From Flavobacterium hibernum (GTDB lineage Bacteria; Bacteroidota; Bacteroidia; Flavobacteriales; Flavobacteriaceae): a DNA stretch of 64,000 nt. Both the position numbers and the translations under genes were made by a program. The stretch is from assembly GCF_000832125.1 (NCBI RefSeq), contig NZ_JPRK01000002.1, positions 62,001-126,000 on the forward strand, read 5' to 3'. Numbering within the stretch: position 1 is the first letter of the stretch; each line of letters opens with the position of its first letter. A model generated the notes under the pieces. That model ran no database searches, had not been told where the DNA came from, and worked only from the letters and a program-made list of their open reading frames with translations. Below, one piece after another: positions 26,758 through 34,966 of the stretch.

Positions 26758-29700
26758 ATGAGAAAACTGTTATACGAATCACTATTAGTCTTTCTAATGG
26801 TAATGTGCTTCCAAGGGGCGAAAGCACAAGACAAAACAATCTCCGGAGTAATTACAGACAATGCAAATCTACCTGTGCCTATGGCAATAGTTAGAGAAAA
26901 AGGAACAAAACAAGAAACATCTACCGATGAAAATGGAGTGTTTAAAATTTCGGTAAAAGAAGGAGCAACTCTTATTGTAAGTTCGATAGGGTTCAAAACA
27001 ACAGAATTAAAAGCTGTTGATGGTATGAAAGCGAGATTAGCAAGTGCTACAAATGAACTTGATGGAGTTACAGTTACCGCTTTAGGTCAAACAAAAAAGA
27101 ACAAATCAATTGGATATGCTACAAGTATAATCAAAGCAGATGCGATAACAAAAACGGCTTCGCCAACAATCGCAAACTCTTTGTATGGTAAAGCGCCAGG
27201 TGTACGTATTAGTTCTACACCAGGTGGAGCAGGAGCAATCAATATTCAAATTCGTGGTATAAACTCTATTACAGGTAGAAATCAGCCACTTATCATTTTA
27301 GATGGTGTGCCTATTCGTGACGGAGAGGTTAACAACAATGATTACTGGAACCAACAACGTGTTAAAAATAATGGTTTAGCAGATATTAACCCTGAAGATA
27401 TCGAGAACATTTCGATTCTTAAAGGAGCTTCTGCTGCTGCATTATACGGTTCTGAGGCTGTAAACGGGGTTGTATTAATTACATCTAAATCTGGTAAAGG
27501 AAAAAAAGGGTTAGGTATTGATTTTAGTACTAGTTATTCTGGGAATCAAATTGCATACATGCCAAGATTTCAATATGAAAGAGGTTCAGGATGGACAAAT
27601 GCAAATTATTCTACAGGATTTTTAGCACCAGACGGTTTTGCTCATTACGATACTAATGGTGATGGTGTTGCTGATACAAGAGGAGTTTCAGCTAGTAGTA
27701 ATAACTTTGGTCCTTGGTTTGATGGAAAACCAGTTATGAGTTGGGATGGAGTTATACGTCCATATTCTGCTCAAAGAGATGGATACAAAAACATGTTCCA
27801 ACAAGCTTGGGATGCAACAACAAACTTTGCACTTACAAATAGTACTGAAAACAGTAATATACGTTTTTCTTATACACATATCGAATCTGAAGGATTGAGT
27901 ATGGGGAACAACAACAAAAAGAACAATTTTAACGTAAATGCATCTTTCAAAACAGGAAAGCTGAAAACAGATGTTGTGGTAAGCTATTTGAACCAAAACG
28001 TACGTAACCGTACATTTGCAATGGATCGTTTGGTTAACAACTTTACAGGTATGCTTGGACCATTTGATAATGGTGATTGGTATAAAGCTAAATACAAAAC
28101 GAGTTTAGGATACAAATACGTTACTGGTCAAGGTACTCAAAGTTTAACGCCAAACGAGAATATTTATCGTAATGGTTTTAAAGCAGATATTGCAGATTAT
28201 TTCTGGAATACAAATGCAAAACAACAAGACGAAGTTACAAATCGTTTAATTGCAAGTGTTGCTGAAACGCTTACAATTACAAATGATTTATCTTTACGTG
28301 GTCGAGTTTCTACTGATTTAACTGCTGTAAACACAGAAAGTAAAAATCCTGTAGAAATTCCTTTAGTGTACCAATTTGGAGGAAATGGAGATACTTCAGG
28401 ATCTTTTATGATGGAAGGTCAGGACTACAATATTCTTTATGGTGATTTATTATTGACTTACAATAAAAAAATTAACGAAGATTTTGGTGTAAATGCGCTT
28501 CTTGGTTACCAAGGTACGCAAGAAACAGGTAGTTTTTTATCTCGTTCTACAAATGGTGGTTTAAGTGTTGAAGGGTGGTATGATATGAATTCATCTATCG
28601 GTTTAGCGACTAGTACTTCTACAAGATATAAAACAGTGAAAGATGCCGTTTATGGTACTTTAAGCGGAAGCTTTAGAAACTATTTATTCATTGAAGGAAC
28701 AATCAGAAAAGACCGTACATCTACAATGAACCCAAATAGTAATAGCTTTACTTATCCTTCTGTAAATACAAGTTTTGTATTATCAGATGCAGTTAAATTG
28801 CCAGAGTTTATTAATTATGCAAAATTGCGTGGTTCTTGGGGTAAAGTGGGTAACTATCCAGATCGTTACAGAGCAAACGTAGCATTTATTCAAACTACTT
28901 TAGGAACTCAAGGAACTGCAAATCCAGTTTTAATTACAAACTCTCAGGATTCATACGGAAACGAAGGAATTAAGCCTGAAATGAAAACAGAGTATGAGCT
29001 AGGTTTTGAAACTAAATTCTTCGACAGAAGATTAGGTTTAGATTTTTCATACTACAATGCAGATGTTAAAGATCAAATTCTTGATTTGAGTTTAGCACCA
29101 ACAACAGGAGCAAGTAAAATATTAGCAAACGTAGGTGAGCTTAATAATAAAGGTTTTGAGATTGCTTTGACTGCTTCTCCTTTTAGAACAGAAAATTTCT
29201 CTTGGGATCTTACTTTAAACTGGGCAAAAAACACCAATAAAATTGTAAAATTAGCCAACGGTTCATCTGAGTTATTACATGCTGATTATGATGGATCTGC
29301 AGCTCAATTAAAATCAGTTGTAGGTGATGCAATGGGAGGTCTTTATGCACACCCTGTTAAAACAGATGCTAATGGGAAAGATATGGTTGACTCTGATGGA
29401 TTCTTAATGATCGATGGAGACAAATGGGTTAAATACGGAAGCGCTACACCAAAAGGTGTGGGAGGTTTATTAAACACATTTACGTATAAAAATTTCACAT
29501 TAGATGTAAATATCGACTATTCTTACGGAGGTTATTTAATGCCTACAGGTGTTAACTGGATGATATCAAGAGGTTTAACTGAAGAATCATTGAAGTATAG
29601 TACAAATGAGCGTGGTGGTTTAACGTACTATATGGATAGTAATGGTAAAGGAGTTCAGGTTCCTAATAGTGCAACAGCAGGACCAGGCGGGCAAGTTTTG

Positions 29701-30096
29701 TATCGTGATGGTATGTTGATGAATGGAGTTACCGCTGATGGTGCAACAAACACAAATGTGATCTCTCAGGCAGGTTATTACAACATGACTTACAACTGGG
29801 GAGGACCACAATACAGTAGTTCACGTTATGAATTGTATATCCAAAAGAATGACTATGTTAAATTAAGAGAGGTATCTCTAGCGTTTAATGTGCCAGCATC
29901 TTATGCTAAAAAAATAGGAGCAACTAAATTAAGTTTTTCTTTCTTCGGGCGTAATTTATTTTACATCTACAGAACACTTAAAGATATGGATGCTGAAGCA
30001 ACAACTGCTGGTTCAAGATGGGATAAAAACGTAAACAATGCAGGATTGACTCCGTCAACAAGAAGTTATGGAGTAATGTTGAGAGCATCTTTCTAA
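26758..30096 (+). CDS. SusC/RagA-type TonB-dependent outer-membrane transporter
   Basis: This 1112-residue protein imports oligosaccharides across the outer membrane. It has a signal peptide (cut near AKAQ), a carboxypeptidase-D-like regulatory domain (about 27-100, ISGVITDNANLPVPMAIV), the plug (about 110-230, with ANSLYGKAPGVRISSTPGG and IQIRGINSITGRNQPLIILDGVPI) and a 22-strand barrel ending in MLRASF, whose terminal phenylalanine is typical. SusD follows after 30 bases and forms the lid. It is the only SusC in the window, although at least fourteen glycosidase-type enzymes are encoded around it. Regulation by the adjacent LacI protein is likely. Confidence 0.97.
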   Translation: MRKLLYESLLVFLMVMCFQGAKAQDKTISGVITDNANLPVPMAIVREKGTKQETSTDENGVFKISVKEGATLIVSSIGFKTTELKAVDGMKARLASATNELDGVTVTALGQTKKNKSIGYATSIIKADAITKTASPTIANSLYGKAPGVRISSTPGGAGAINIQIRGINSITGRNQPLIILDGVPIRDGEVNNNDYWNQQRVKNNGLADINPEDIENISILKGASAAALYGSEAVNGVVLITSKSGKGKKGLGIDFSTSYSGNQIAYMPRFQYERGSGWTNANYSTGFLAPDGFAHYDTNGDGVADTRGVSASSNNFGPWFDGKPVMSWDGVIRPYSAQRDGYKNMFQQAWDATTNFALTNSTENSNIRFSYTHIESEGLSMGNNNKKNNFNVNASFKTGKLKTDVVVSYLNQNVRNRTFAMDRLVNNFTGMLGPFDNGDWYKAKYKTSLGYKYVTGQGTQSLTPNENIYRNGFKADIADYFWNTNAKQQDEVTNRLIASVAETLTITNDLSLRGRVSTDLTAVNTESKNPVEIPLVYQFGGNGDTSGSFMMEGQDYNILYGDLLLTYNKKINEDFGVNALLGYQGTQETGSFLSRSTNGGLSVEGWYDMNSSIGLATSTSTRYKTVKDAVYGTLSGSFRNYLFIEGTIRKDRTSTMNPNSNSFTYPSVNTSFVLSDAVKLPEFINYAKLRGSWGKVGNYPDRYRANVAFIQTTLGTQGTANPVLITNSQDSYGNEGIKPEMKTEYELGFETKFFDRRLGLDFSYYNADVKDQILDLSLAPTTGASKILANVGELNNKGFEIALTASPFRTENFSWDLTLNWAKNTNKIVKLANGSSELLHADYDGSAAQLKSVVGDAMGGLYAHPVKTDANGKDMVDSDGFLMIDGDKWVKYGSATPKGVGGLLNTFTYKNFTLDVNIDYSYGGYLMPTGVNWMISRGLTEESLKYSTNERGGLTYYMDSNGKGVQVPNSATAGPGGQVLYRDGMLMNGVTADGATNTNVISQAGYYNMTYNWGGPQYSSSRYELYIQKNDYVKLREVSLAFNVPASYAKKIGATKLSFSFFGRNLFYIYRTLKDMDAEATTAGSRWDKNVNNAGLTPSTRSYGVMLRASF

Positions 30097-30126
30097 TTGG
30101 ATAATTTATAATTAAAAAAATACAAC

Positions 30127-31692
30127 ATGAGAAAATTATTATATATATCACTAGTATCTGCGTCAGTTCTTTTGAACTCTTGTTCAAAGGACGATTTTGC
30201 AGAAGCATACAGAGATCCGTCTACAGTAACTTCGACAACTGTGCCTAAACAATTTGCCGGGTTCATGAAAATCAACTTCGAGGATGTAATCCCATCCTAC
30301 TGGAATTACTTTACAGTAATTAGAACAACTTCTCTTACTTTTACTCAAGCTCACGGTTTTGTTAATTCGTCAGGGCGTTATGTTACAGGAGCGACTATAA
30401 ACGACAGATGGGTTAGGTATTACAAATTCGTTACTCAATTTAGAGAATTAGAAAAAGTGTACGCTACTTTATCTCCAGCAGATCAGGCAGCAAACAAAAT
30501 CTATATGATTACTGCAACGATTTACTTGTACGATCATACCTCAAAAATGATTGATAACGTAGGAGATATTCCGTTTTCTGAGGCAGGAAAAATTAGTATG
30601 ACTGGTGGAGATTATTCAAAAGCAGCAGCTAAGTACGATAATCAAACAGAGCTTTACATTAAGATGTTAGATGAGTTGAAAGCTTATTCAACAGAATTGA
30701 ATTCAGTTACTTTAACTGCTGGAGTAGAAACAGTATTTAAAAATCAAGATTTAATTAATAAAGGAAATCTTGTAAGCTGGAAAATCTATTGTAATTCTTT
30801 GCGTTTAAAGTTATTAAACAGAGTTTCTGCAGTTCCTGCTCTTACAGCAAGAGCAAATTCTGAAATGGCTGAAATTATTGCTGAAGGAAAAATCGTTGAC
30901 GAAAGTGCTGAAAATATTGCATTTAGAGTATATACTCAAGATGTAGATTTAGATACTGCAGGATTTTTTGACGCTTTAGAGTCAGGAAATAACAACATTG
31001 CTCCAAAACCAATGATTGATCACATGAACACCAATAGTGATCCTCGTGAAGCCTGGTTGTTTCAGAAGGGAGCAAGTGCAACAGCTTACGTAGGACTGGA
31101 TCCAACGTTAGCATCAGGAGCTCAGGATCAATTAATTGCTGATACTAAAATTGCACTTTACAATATGTCAGTAATCAGTAAAAACAAATGGTTACCAGGT
31201 ACATTAATAAATGCTCCGGAGGTAAACTTGATTCTTGCAGAGTACTATACTAGAAATGGTAATGGAGCTTTGGCAAAAACATACTTCGAGAAAGCCATCA
31301 GACAATCTATTGAGTATTATGTAAGATTAGGTGATAAAGCGGATGTTTTAACTTGGAAACCAACTGCAGAACCTACAGTTGCTGAAGTAAATGCTTACAT
31401 CACTAAAATTAATTTTGCAGGAGCTACAACAGCAGCAGATCAATTGAAGTTAATTGCTTTTCAAAAGTACATTCACTACAACATCATGCAAGCTGATGAA
31501 TCTTGGGCTGAGCAAAGAAGGTTAAAACTTCCAGCGTTCACTTTCATTGATGATGAAACTAGTACGATTAGAAAAACTCCTCCAACTCGTTTCACATACC
31601 CAAATTCTGAAAGAGTTTATAATACAGATAATTACAATACAGTTAAGGATAAAGATAACTTAAGTACCAAAATTTTCTGGGACGTAAAATAA
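30127..31692 (+). CDS. SusD/RagB-type surface glycan-binding lipoprotein
   Basis: This 521-residue lipoprotein partners the SusC upstream and captures glycans at the surface. The signal peptide ends in the lipobox LLNSC, followed by SKDD, which fits the Bacteroidota surface-export signal. The all-helical TPR-type fold of the SusD-like family is seen in ELEKVYATLSPADQAANKIYMI, GDIPFSEAG, SWKIYCNSLRLKLLNRVS, INAPEVNLILAEYYTRNG and the C-terminal QKYIHYNIMQADESWAEQRRLKLP. A strong terminator follows, so SusC-SusD probably end a transcription unit. Ligand specificity cannot be deduced. Confidence 0.96.
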   Translation: MRKLLYISLVSASVLLNSCSKDDFAEAYRDPSTVTSTTVPKQFAGFMKINFEDVIPSYWNYFTVIRTTSLTFTQAHGFVNSSGRYVTGATINDRWVRYYKFVTQFRELEKVYATLSPADQAANKIYMITATIYLYDHTSKMIDNVGDIPFSEAGKISMTGGDYSKAAAKYDNQTELYIKMLDELKAYSTELNSVTLTAGVETVFKNQDLINKGNLVSWKIYCNSLRLKLLNRVSAVPALTARANSEMAEIIAEGKIVDESAENIAFRVYTQDVDLDTAGFFDALESGNNNIAPKPMIDHMNTNSDPREAWLFQKGASATAYVGLDPTLASGAQDQLIADTKIALYNMSVISKNKWLPGTLINAPEVNLILAEYYTRNGNGALAKTYFEKAIRQSIEYYVRLGDKADVLTWKPTAEPTVAEVNAYITKINFAGATTAADQLKLIAFQKYIHYNIMQADESWAEQRRLKLPAFTFIDDETSTIRKTPPTRFTYPNSERVYNTDNYNTVKDKDNLSTKIFWDVK

Positions 31693-31725
31693 TTTCATTT
31701 TAAATGTTTTGTTAGTAATTGGTAG

Positions 31726-31763
31726 ACCCCGGATTCAGGATATTTCTTGAATCTGGGGTTTTT
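31726..31763 (+). terminator. Intrinsic terminator after SusC/SusD
   Basis: The stem ACCCCGGATTCA with TGAATCTGGGGT has one G-T pair and is followed by TTTT. It lies 34 bases after the SusD stop. Confidence 0.87.
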
Positions 31764-31826
31764 CAATTTAGAGATGTTTTTTTTATAAAAAGATTCATTC
31801 TGTCATTGGGTGTAATTAAATATTAC

Positions 31827-32096
31827 GTGTCAGGCTGAGCGATCCCGAGGTTTCGGGAGAAGCATGCGTTCCGATTGGAGCGCCTTCGACTTCGCTCAGG
31901 TTGACAAACAATACTTCTTTTTTTATTATTTTAATCCTTTGTGTCAGGCTGAGCGGAGTCGAAGCCCGCGTTCCAGTTGGAACTCCTTTCTGCCGAAGCC
32001 TTGGGATTACTCATTTTGACAAACGATACTTTCTATTTTTATTATTTTAATCCTTTATGTCAGGCTGAGCGATCCCGAGGCTTCGGGAGAAGCCCT
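31827..32096. repeat. Three tandem family B repeats, period about 115 bp
   Basis: Copies start at 31827, 31941 and 32057, each with TGTCAGGCTGAGCG, giving periods of 114 and 116 bases. The first two end in a shared spacer that contains TTTTATTATTTTAATCCTTT. Copies 1 and 3 carry the variant GATCCCGAGG...TTCGGGAGAAG, copy 2 the variant GAGTCGAAGCCC. Apart from the flanking terminators, nothing else is seen in the 548 bases between SusD and the peptidase. Confidence 0.85.
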
Positions 32097-32120
32097 TTTA
32101 AGTTTATAAAACCAAACAAA

Positions 32121-32167
32121 AAAATCGGCGAACTAGCAGTTAATTACACTGTAGTTCGCCGATTTTT
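32121..32167. terminator. Bidirectional intrinsic terminator
   Basis: A 15-bp stem (AAAATCGGCGAACTA with TAGTTCGCCGATTTT) has an A run on the left and a T run on the right, so it can end transcripts from both sides. It lies between the plus-strand SusC/D unit and the minus-strand peptidase. Confidence 0.88.
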
Positions 32168-32240
32168 ATTTAATGAGACTTTGTCTTTAGTTTATGTAAA
32201 TCATGTTGTAAAGAAGCTATACAAAGGATTTTAAAGCATT

Positions 32241-33209
32241 TTAATTCTGTTTAATAAAAGTTAAAGGCTGTTCGTAGTTTGCAATAGCAACCAAAGCATT
32301 ATAAATGTATTTAGAAACCAAAGCACCGCCTTCGCTGTTAATTAAAGCCGTATCATCTTCGGGAGTGTGATATTGCGGATGTCCGCCCGTATGCAAACCA
32401 ATTGCCGAAATATCATTTTTATAAAAAGTAACATGATCAGAACCGCCCACATCACCCGCAAAAACAACCGGATTAAGTCCGCTGCCTTCACCTAATTTTT
32501 TCATTAATTCGACTCCGTCAGGAAAAGTTCCTGCGCCACCCATATAAAGTTCTTTTTTATCATTTAATCGTCCAACCATATCCATATTAATCATCACTTT
32601 TACAGCGTTTTTATCGACTGGTAAATGATTAACAAAGTATTTAGAGCCCAATAAACCTTCTTCTTCGGCACTGAACGAAATAAAAATAATACTTCTTTTA
32701 GGAGCAATTTTATTATGATGAAGTTCTTCTAATATCGACAAAAGAGCCGACACACCAGAAGCATTATCATCGGCTCCATTGTGAATTGCAATAGTATCTT
32801 TTTTCTTGCTGCCGGAACCTTTTCCGCCCCATCCCCAATGATCGTAATGTGCGCCAATAACGATAAATTCTTTCTTTAAATTTTCATCAGAACCCTCAAG
32901 ATATCCAACAACATTTTGTGTAGATACACTATCAGATTTCATTTTATTAATTTCAGGTTTTATAAAAATTTTAAAAGGCTGATAGTAACTATCACTGAAT
33001 TTTTTTAGTCCAAATTTTTTAAAATATTTTTTGATGTAAGCCGCAGCTTCATTATTGCCTTTTGTTCCTGCAAGACGACCTTCCAGTTTATCCGAAGCTA
33101 GATAAGTGTCGTGCTTAAGGAATTTCTCAGCAGAAATTGTAGTTTGTGCAGTTCCTTTTTCGGTCGCTATTAACGCAACCGCAGAAAAGAGAATAACTTT
33201 TTTTAACAT
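32241..33209 (-). CDS. M28 family zinc aminopeptidase, secreted
   Basis: This 322-residue peptidase removes N-terminal residues from peptides. It has a signal peptide (cut near GTAQ) and the M28 metal and catalytic residues in order: GAHYDH (H121), GADDNASG (D147), SAEEEGLLGS (E182/E183), INMDMVGR (D210) and PQYHTPEDD (H281). It is the last gene of the minus-strand group PNGase, GH29, M28. Peptides freed of glycans by PNGase would be natural substrates, which suggests the locus uses the protein part of glycoproteins too. This link is inferred from position. Confidence 0.92.
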   Translation of the reverse strand: MLKKVILFSAVALIATEKGTAQTTISAEKFLKHDTYLASDKLEGRLAGTKGNNEAAAYIKKYFKKFGLKKFSDSYYQPFKIFIKPEINKMKSDSVSTQNVVGYLEGSDENLKKEFIVIGAHYDHWGWGGKGSGSKKKDTIAIHNGADDNASGVSALLSILEELHHNKIAPKRSIIFISFSAEEEGLLGSKYFVNHLPVDKNAVKVMINMDMVGRLNDKKELYMGGAGTFPDGVELMKKLGEGSGLNPVVFAGDVGGSDHVTFYKNDISAIGLHTGGHPQYHTPEDDTALINSEGGALVSKYIYNALVAIANYEQPLTFIKQN

Positions 33210-33260
33210 GTTTGTAATAATTAATTTTAAAGTATATGTTGTATACGAGTCGTCATGATA

Positions 33261-33291
33261 GACCTAACAGGTTTTTAAAACCTGTTAGGTC
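33261..33291. repeat. Family E palindrome, copy 3
   Basis: GACCTAACAGGTTTT with AAAACCTGTTAGGTC is a perfect palindrome and a variant of the copies at 4021 and 4278, with compensating changes in both arms. It lies between two cotranscribed minus-strand genes. Confidence 0.85.
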
Positions 33292-33304
33292 TTGATAAAT
33301 AAAT

Positions 33305-34636
33305 CTATTGTATCTGCATTTCGATTATCGTATCAATTGTATCGATTTTTGCGCCATTCAAATACACAAATGTTCCCTCAGGTTGTTGTTTGAATTTCAG
33401 TTCTTTTTTGCCGTCTAGCAAATAGCATTTTTTAATTTTTTGCTTCATTTCAGGAATAAAAATATAATCAGACTCGTTTGGCGTCTTGATAATGTGCGCA
33501 AACAAAGTTTTTCCTTTAGCAGTAAATACACCCCAATCTTGAGGTTTCATTACATTGCCTCTCGTTCCGTAAATTGTATTTCCGTTTTTATCCATCCAAA
33601 CACCAATTTCTTTCAGCGTTTCAACAAATTCCGGCTGAATAGTTCCATCGGCCATTGGACCCACATTCAAAAGGAAATTGGCATTTAAACTTGCCGCATT
33701 AATTAAGTAATGAATTAAATCTTTGGTCGATTTGTATTTTCGGTCATTGATATTAAAACCCCAGGAATTGTTCATAGTTTCGCAAGTCTCCAAAGGCAAT
33801 TGCGAAATAGATTGTCCGCCAAATCCTGTAGAATTTCCGCCAGGTAAATCTTTCTCAAAAGCCTGAAAATCTTCTCCCTGAATAGGTGTAAGATGATGAT
33901 TGTTTGAAATTAGACAATTAGGCTGCAAAGAATGAATCAATTTGTAAATATCATCATAATGCCAGTTTACTTTAGATTGTAATGTTTTATCAGTATCATT
34001 ATCCAATTGATCCCAGTGACCATCAAACCAAATACCACTAATTTCTCCATAATTCGTCAATAATTCAGTTAATTGACCTTTCATAAAATGAATATAGCTT
34101 TCCCAATCACTTTTTTGAGTTCTGCCAGTTCCTTTACCCGTTTTACCCGTTTCATATTGATAATCAGATCTTGTCCAGTCTAAAAGCGAATAATAGCAAA
34201 ATAATTTAATGCCTTCTTTATGACATTCTTCAGCCAACTCTTTCAATAAATCTCTTTTAAAATGCGTATTGGTAATTTTCCAATCAGACAATTTAGTGTC
34301 AAAATTGCTAAAACCATCGTGATGACGCGTCGTAAAAGTAATGTATTTCATTCCTGCACTTTTTGCAATGCTAACCCATTTTTTAGCATCAAAATCCTGC
34401 GGGTTAAAAACATTAATCAATCTTCCGTACTCCGTTACTTTAATGTTTTGGTTGTTCATAATCCATTCGCCGTTACCCAAAACGCTGTAAGGCCCAAAAT
34501 GAATAAACATACCAAATTTATCATCCTGAAATTCCTTTCTGTTTTTTAGATTTCCTTCGGTAGGAGTGTAAGTTTGAGCCATTATTGCTGTTAGACTCAT
34601 CGAGAAAAACAGCAGACAAAGTGTGATTTTTTTCAT
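33305..34636 (-). CDS. GH29 alpha-L-fucosidase, secreted
   Basis: This 443-residue fucosidase starts with a signal peptide cut near IMAQ. The barrel shows FGMFIHFGPYSVLGNGEW, FTTRHHDGFSNFDTK and ISGIWFDGHWDQ, giving D205 as nucleophile, and it ends with a short beta domain. Its sequence differs clearly from the four other GH29 enzymes in the window, so it probably has its own linkage preference. It is sandwiched between the large PNGase and the M28 peptidase on the minus strand; core fucose attached to the Asn-linked GlcNAc is a possible target, but this is only inferred from position. Confidence 0.92.
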   Translation of the reverse strand: MKKITLCLLFFSMSLTAIMAQTYTPTEGNLKNRKEFQDDKFGMFIHFGPYSVLGNGEWIMNNQNIKVTEYGRLINVFNPQDFDAKKWVSIAKSAGMKYITFTTRHHDGFSNFDTKLSDWKITNTHFKRDLLKELAEECHKEGIKLFCYYSLLDWTRSDYQYETGKTGKGTGRTQKSDWESYIHFMKGQLTELLTNYGEISGIWFDGHWDQLDNDTDKTLQSKVNWHYDDIYKLIHSLQPNCLISNNHHLTPIQGEDFQAFEKDLPGGNSTGFGGQSISQLPLETCETMNNSWGFNINDRKYKSTKDLIHYLINAASLNANFLLNVGPMADGTIQPEFVETLKEIGVWMDKNGNTIYGTRGNVMKPQDWGVFTAKGKTLFAHIIKTPNESDYIFIPEMKQKIKKCYLLDGKKELKFKQQPEGTFVYLNGAKIDTIDTIIEMQIQ

Positions 34637-34724
34637 GTTTTTTTGAAGTTTTGTGGTTTGATAGTAAAGCTTTAGATATTAAAAAATTAGAATTAACTCG
34701 TTGAATATAATGCGTAAAAAAAAT

Positions 34725-34861
34725 AAACACATAGAAACATAGATTTTATGTTTAGAAAAGGAGACAAAAAGAAATACATTTCTTGTACATAGATAACTAT
34801 GTGTATTTTAAATAAGTGAAACGCCTTTTTAAGCTTCCAAAAGCTATGTTTCTATGTGTTT
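34725..34861. repeat. Family C repeat
   Basis: It begins AAACACATAGAAACATAG and ends CTATGTTTCTATGTGTTT with GTGAAACGCC inside. Outside it, TTAACTCGTTG at the left and CAACGAGTTAA at the right form a further inverted pair. It occupies most of the 330 bases between the fucosidase and the PNGase; nothing else is seen there. Confidence 0.85.
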
Positions 34862-34966
34862 AAAAATTACGTCCAACGAGTTAATTTTAGTTTTTTTTTT
34901 CAAACTTAAATATAGAAAGACTTCCTTTTAATCAATAAGTCGATATTATCCATATTTAATTATCAA

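Noticed and set aside
26634-26996. 120-codon open frame on the minus strand across the SusC start
   Set aside because: It runs antisense to the SusC signal peptide and regulatory domain, has no recognisable motif, and the plus-strand frame is certain.
31827-32096. CRISPR-like array
   Set aside because: Only three units, with repeat-length and spacing unlike CRISPR, and the spacers are shared rather than unique; no cas genes are present.
31977-32234. 85-codon open frame between SusD and the peptidase
   Set aside because: It is made of family B repeat DNA and the terminator hairpin.
34660-34677. Operator-like TAGTAAAGCTTTAGATA before the GH29 at 33305
   Set aside because: The centre is GC instead of CG, and the gene lies inside an operon that already has a good site at 36736.
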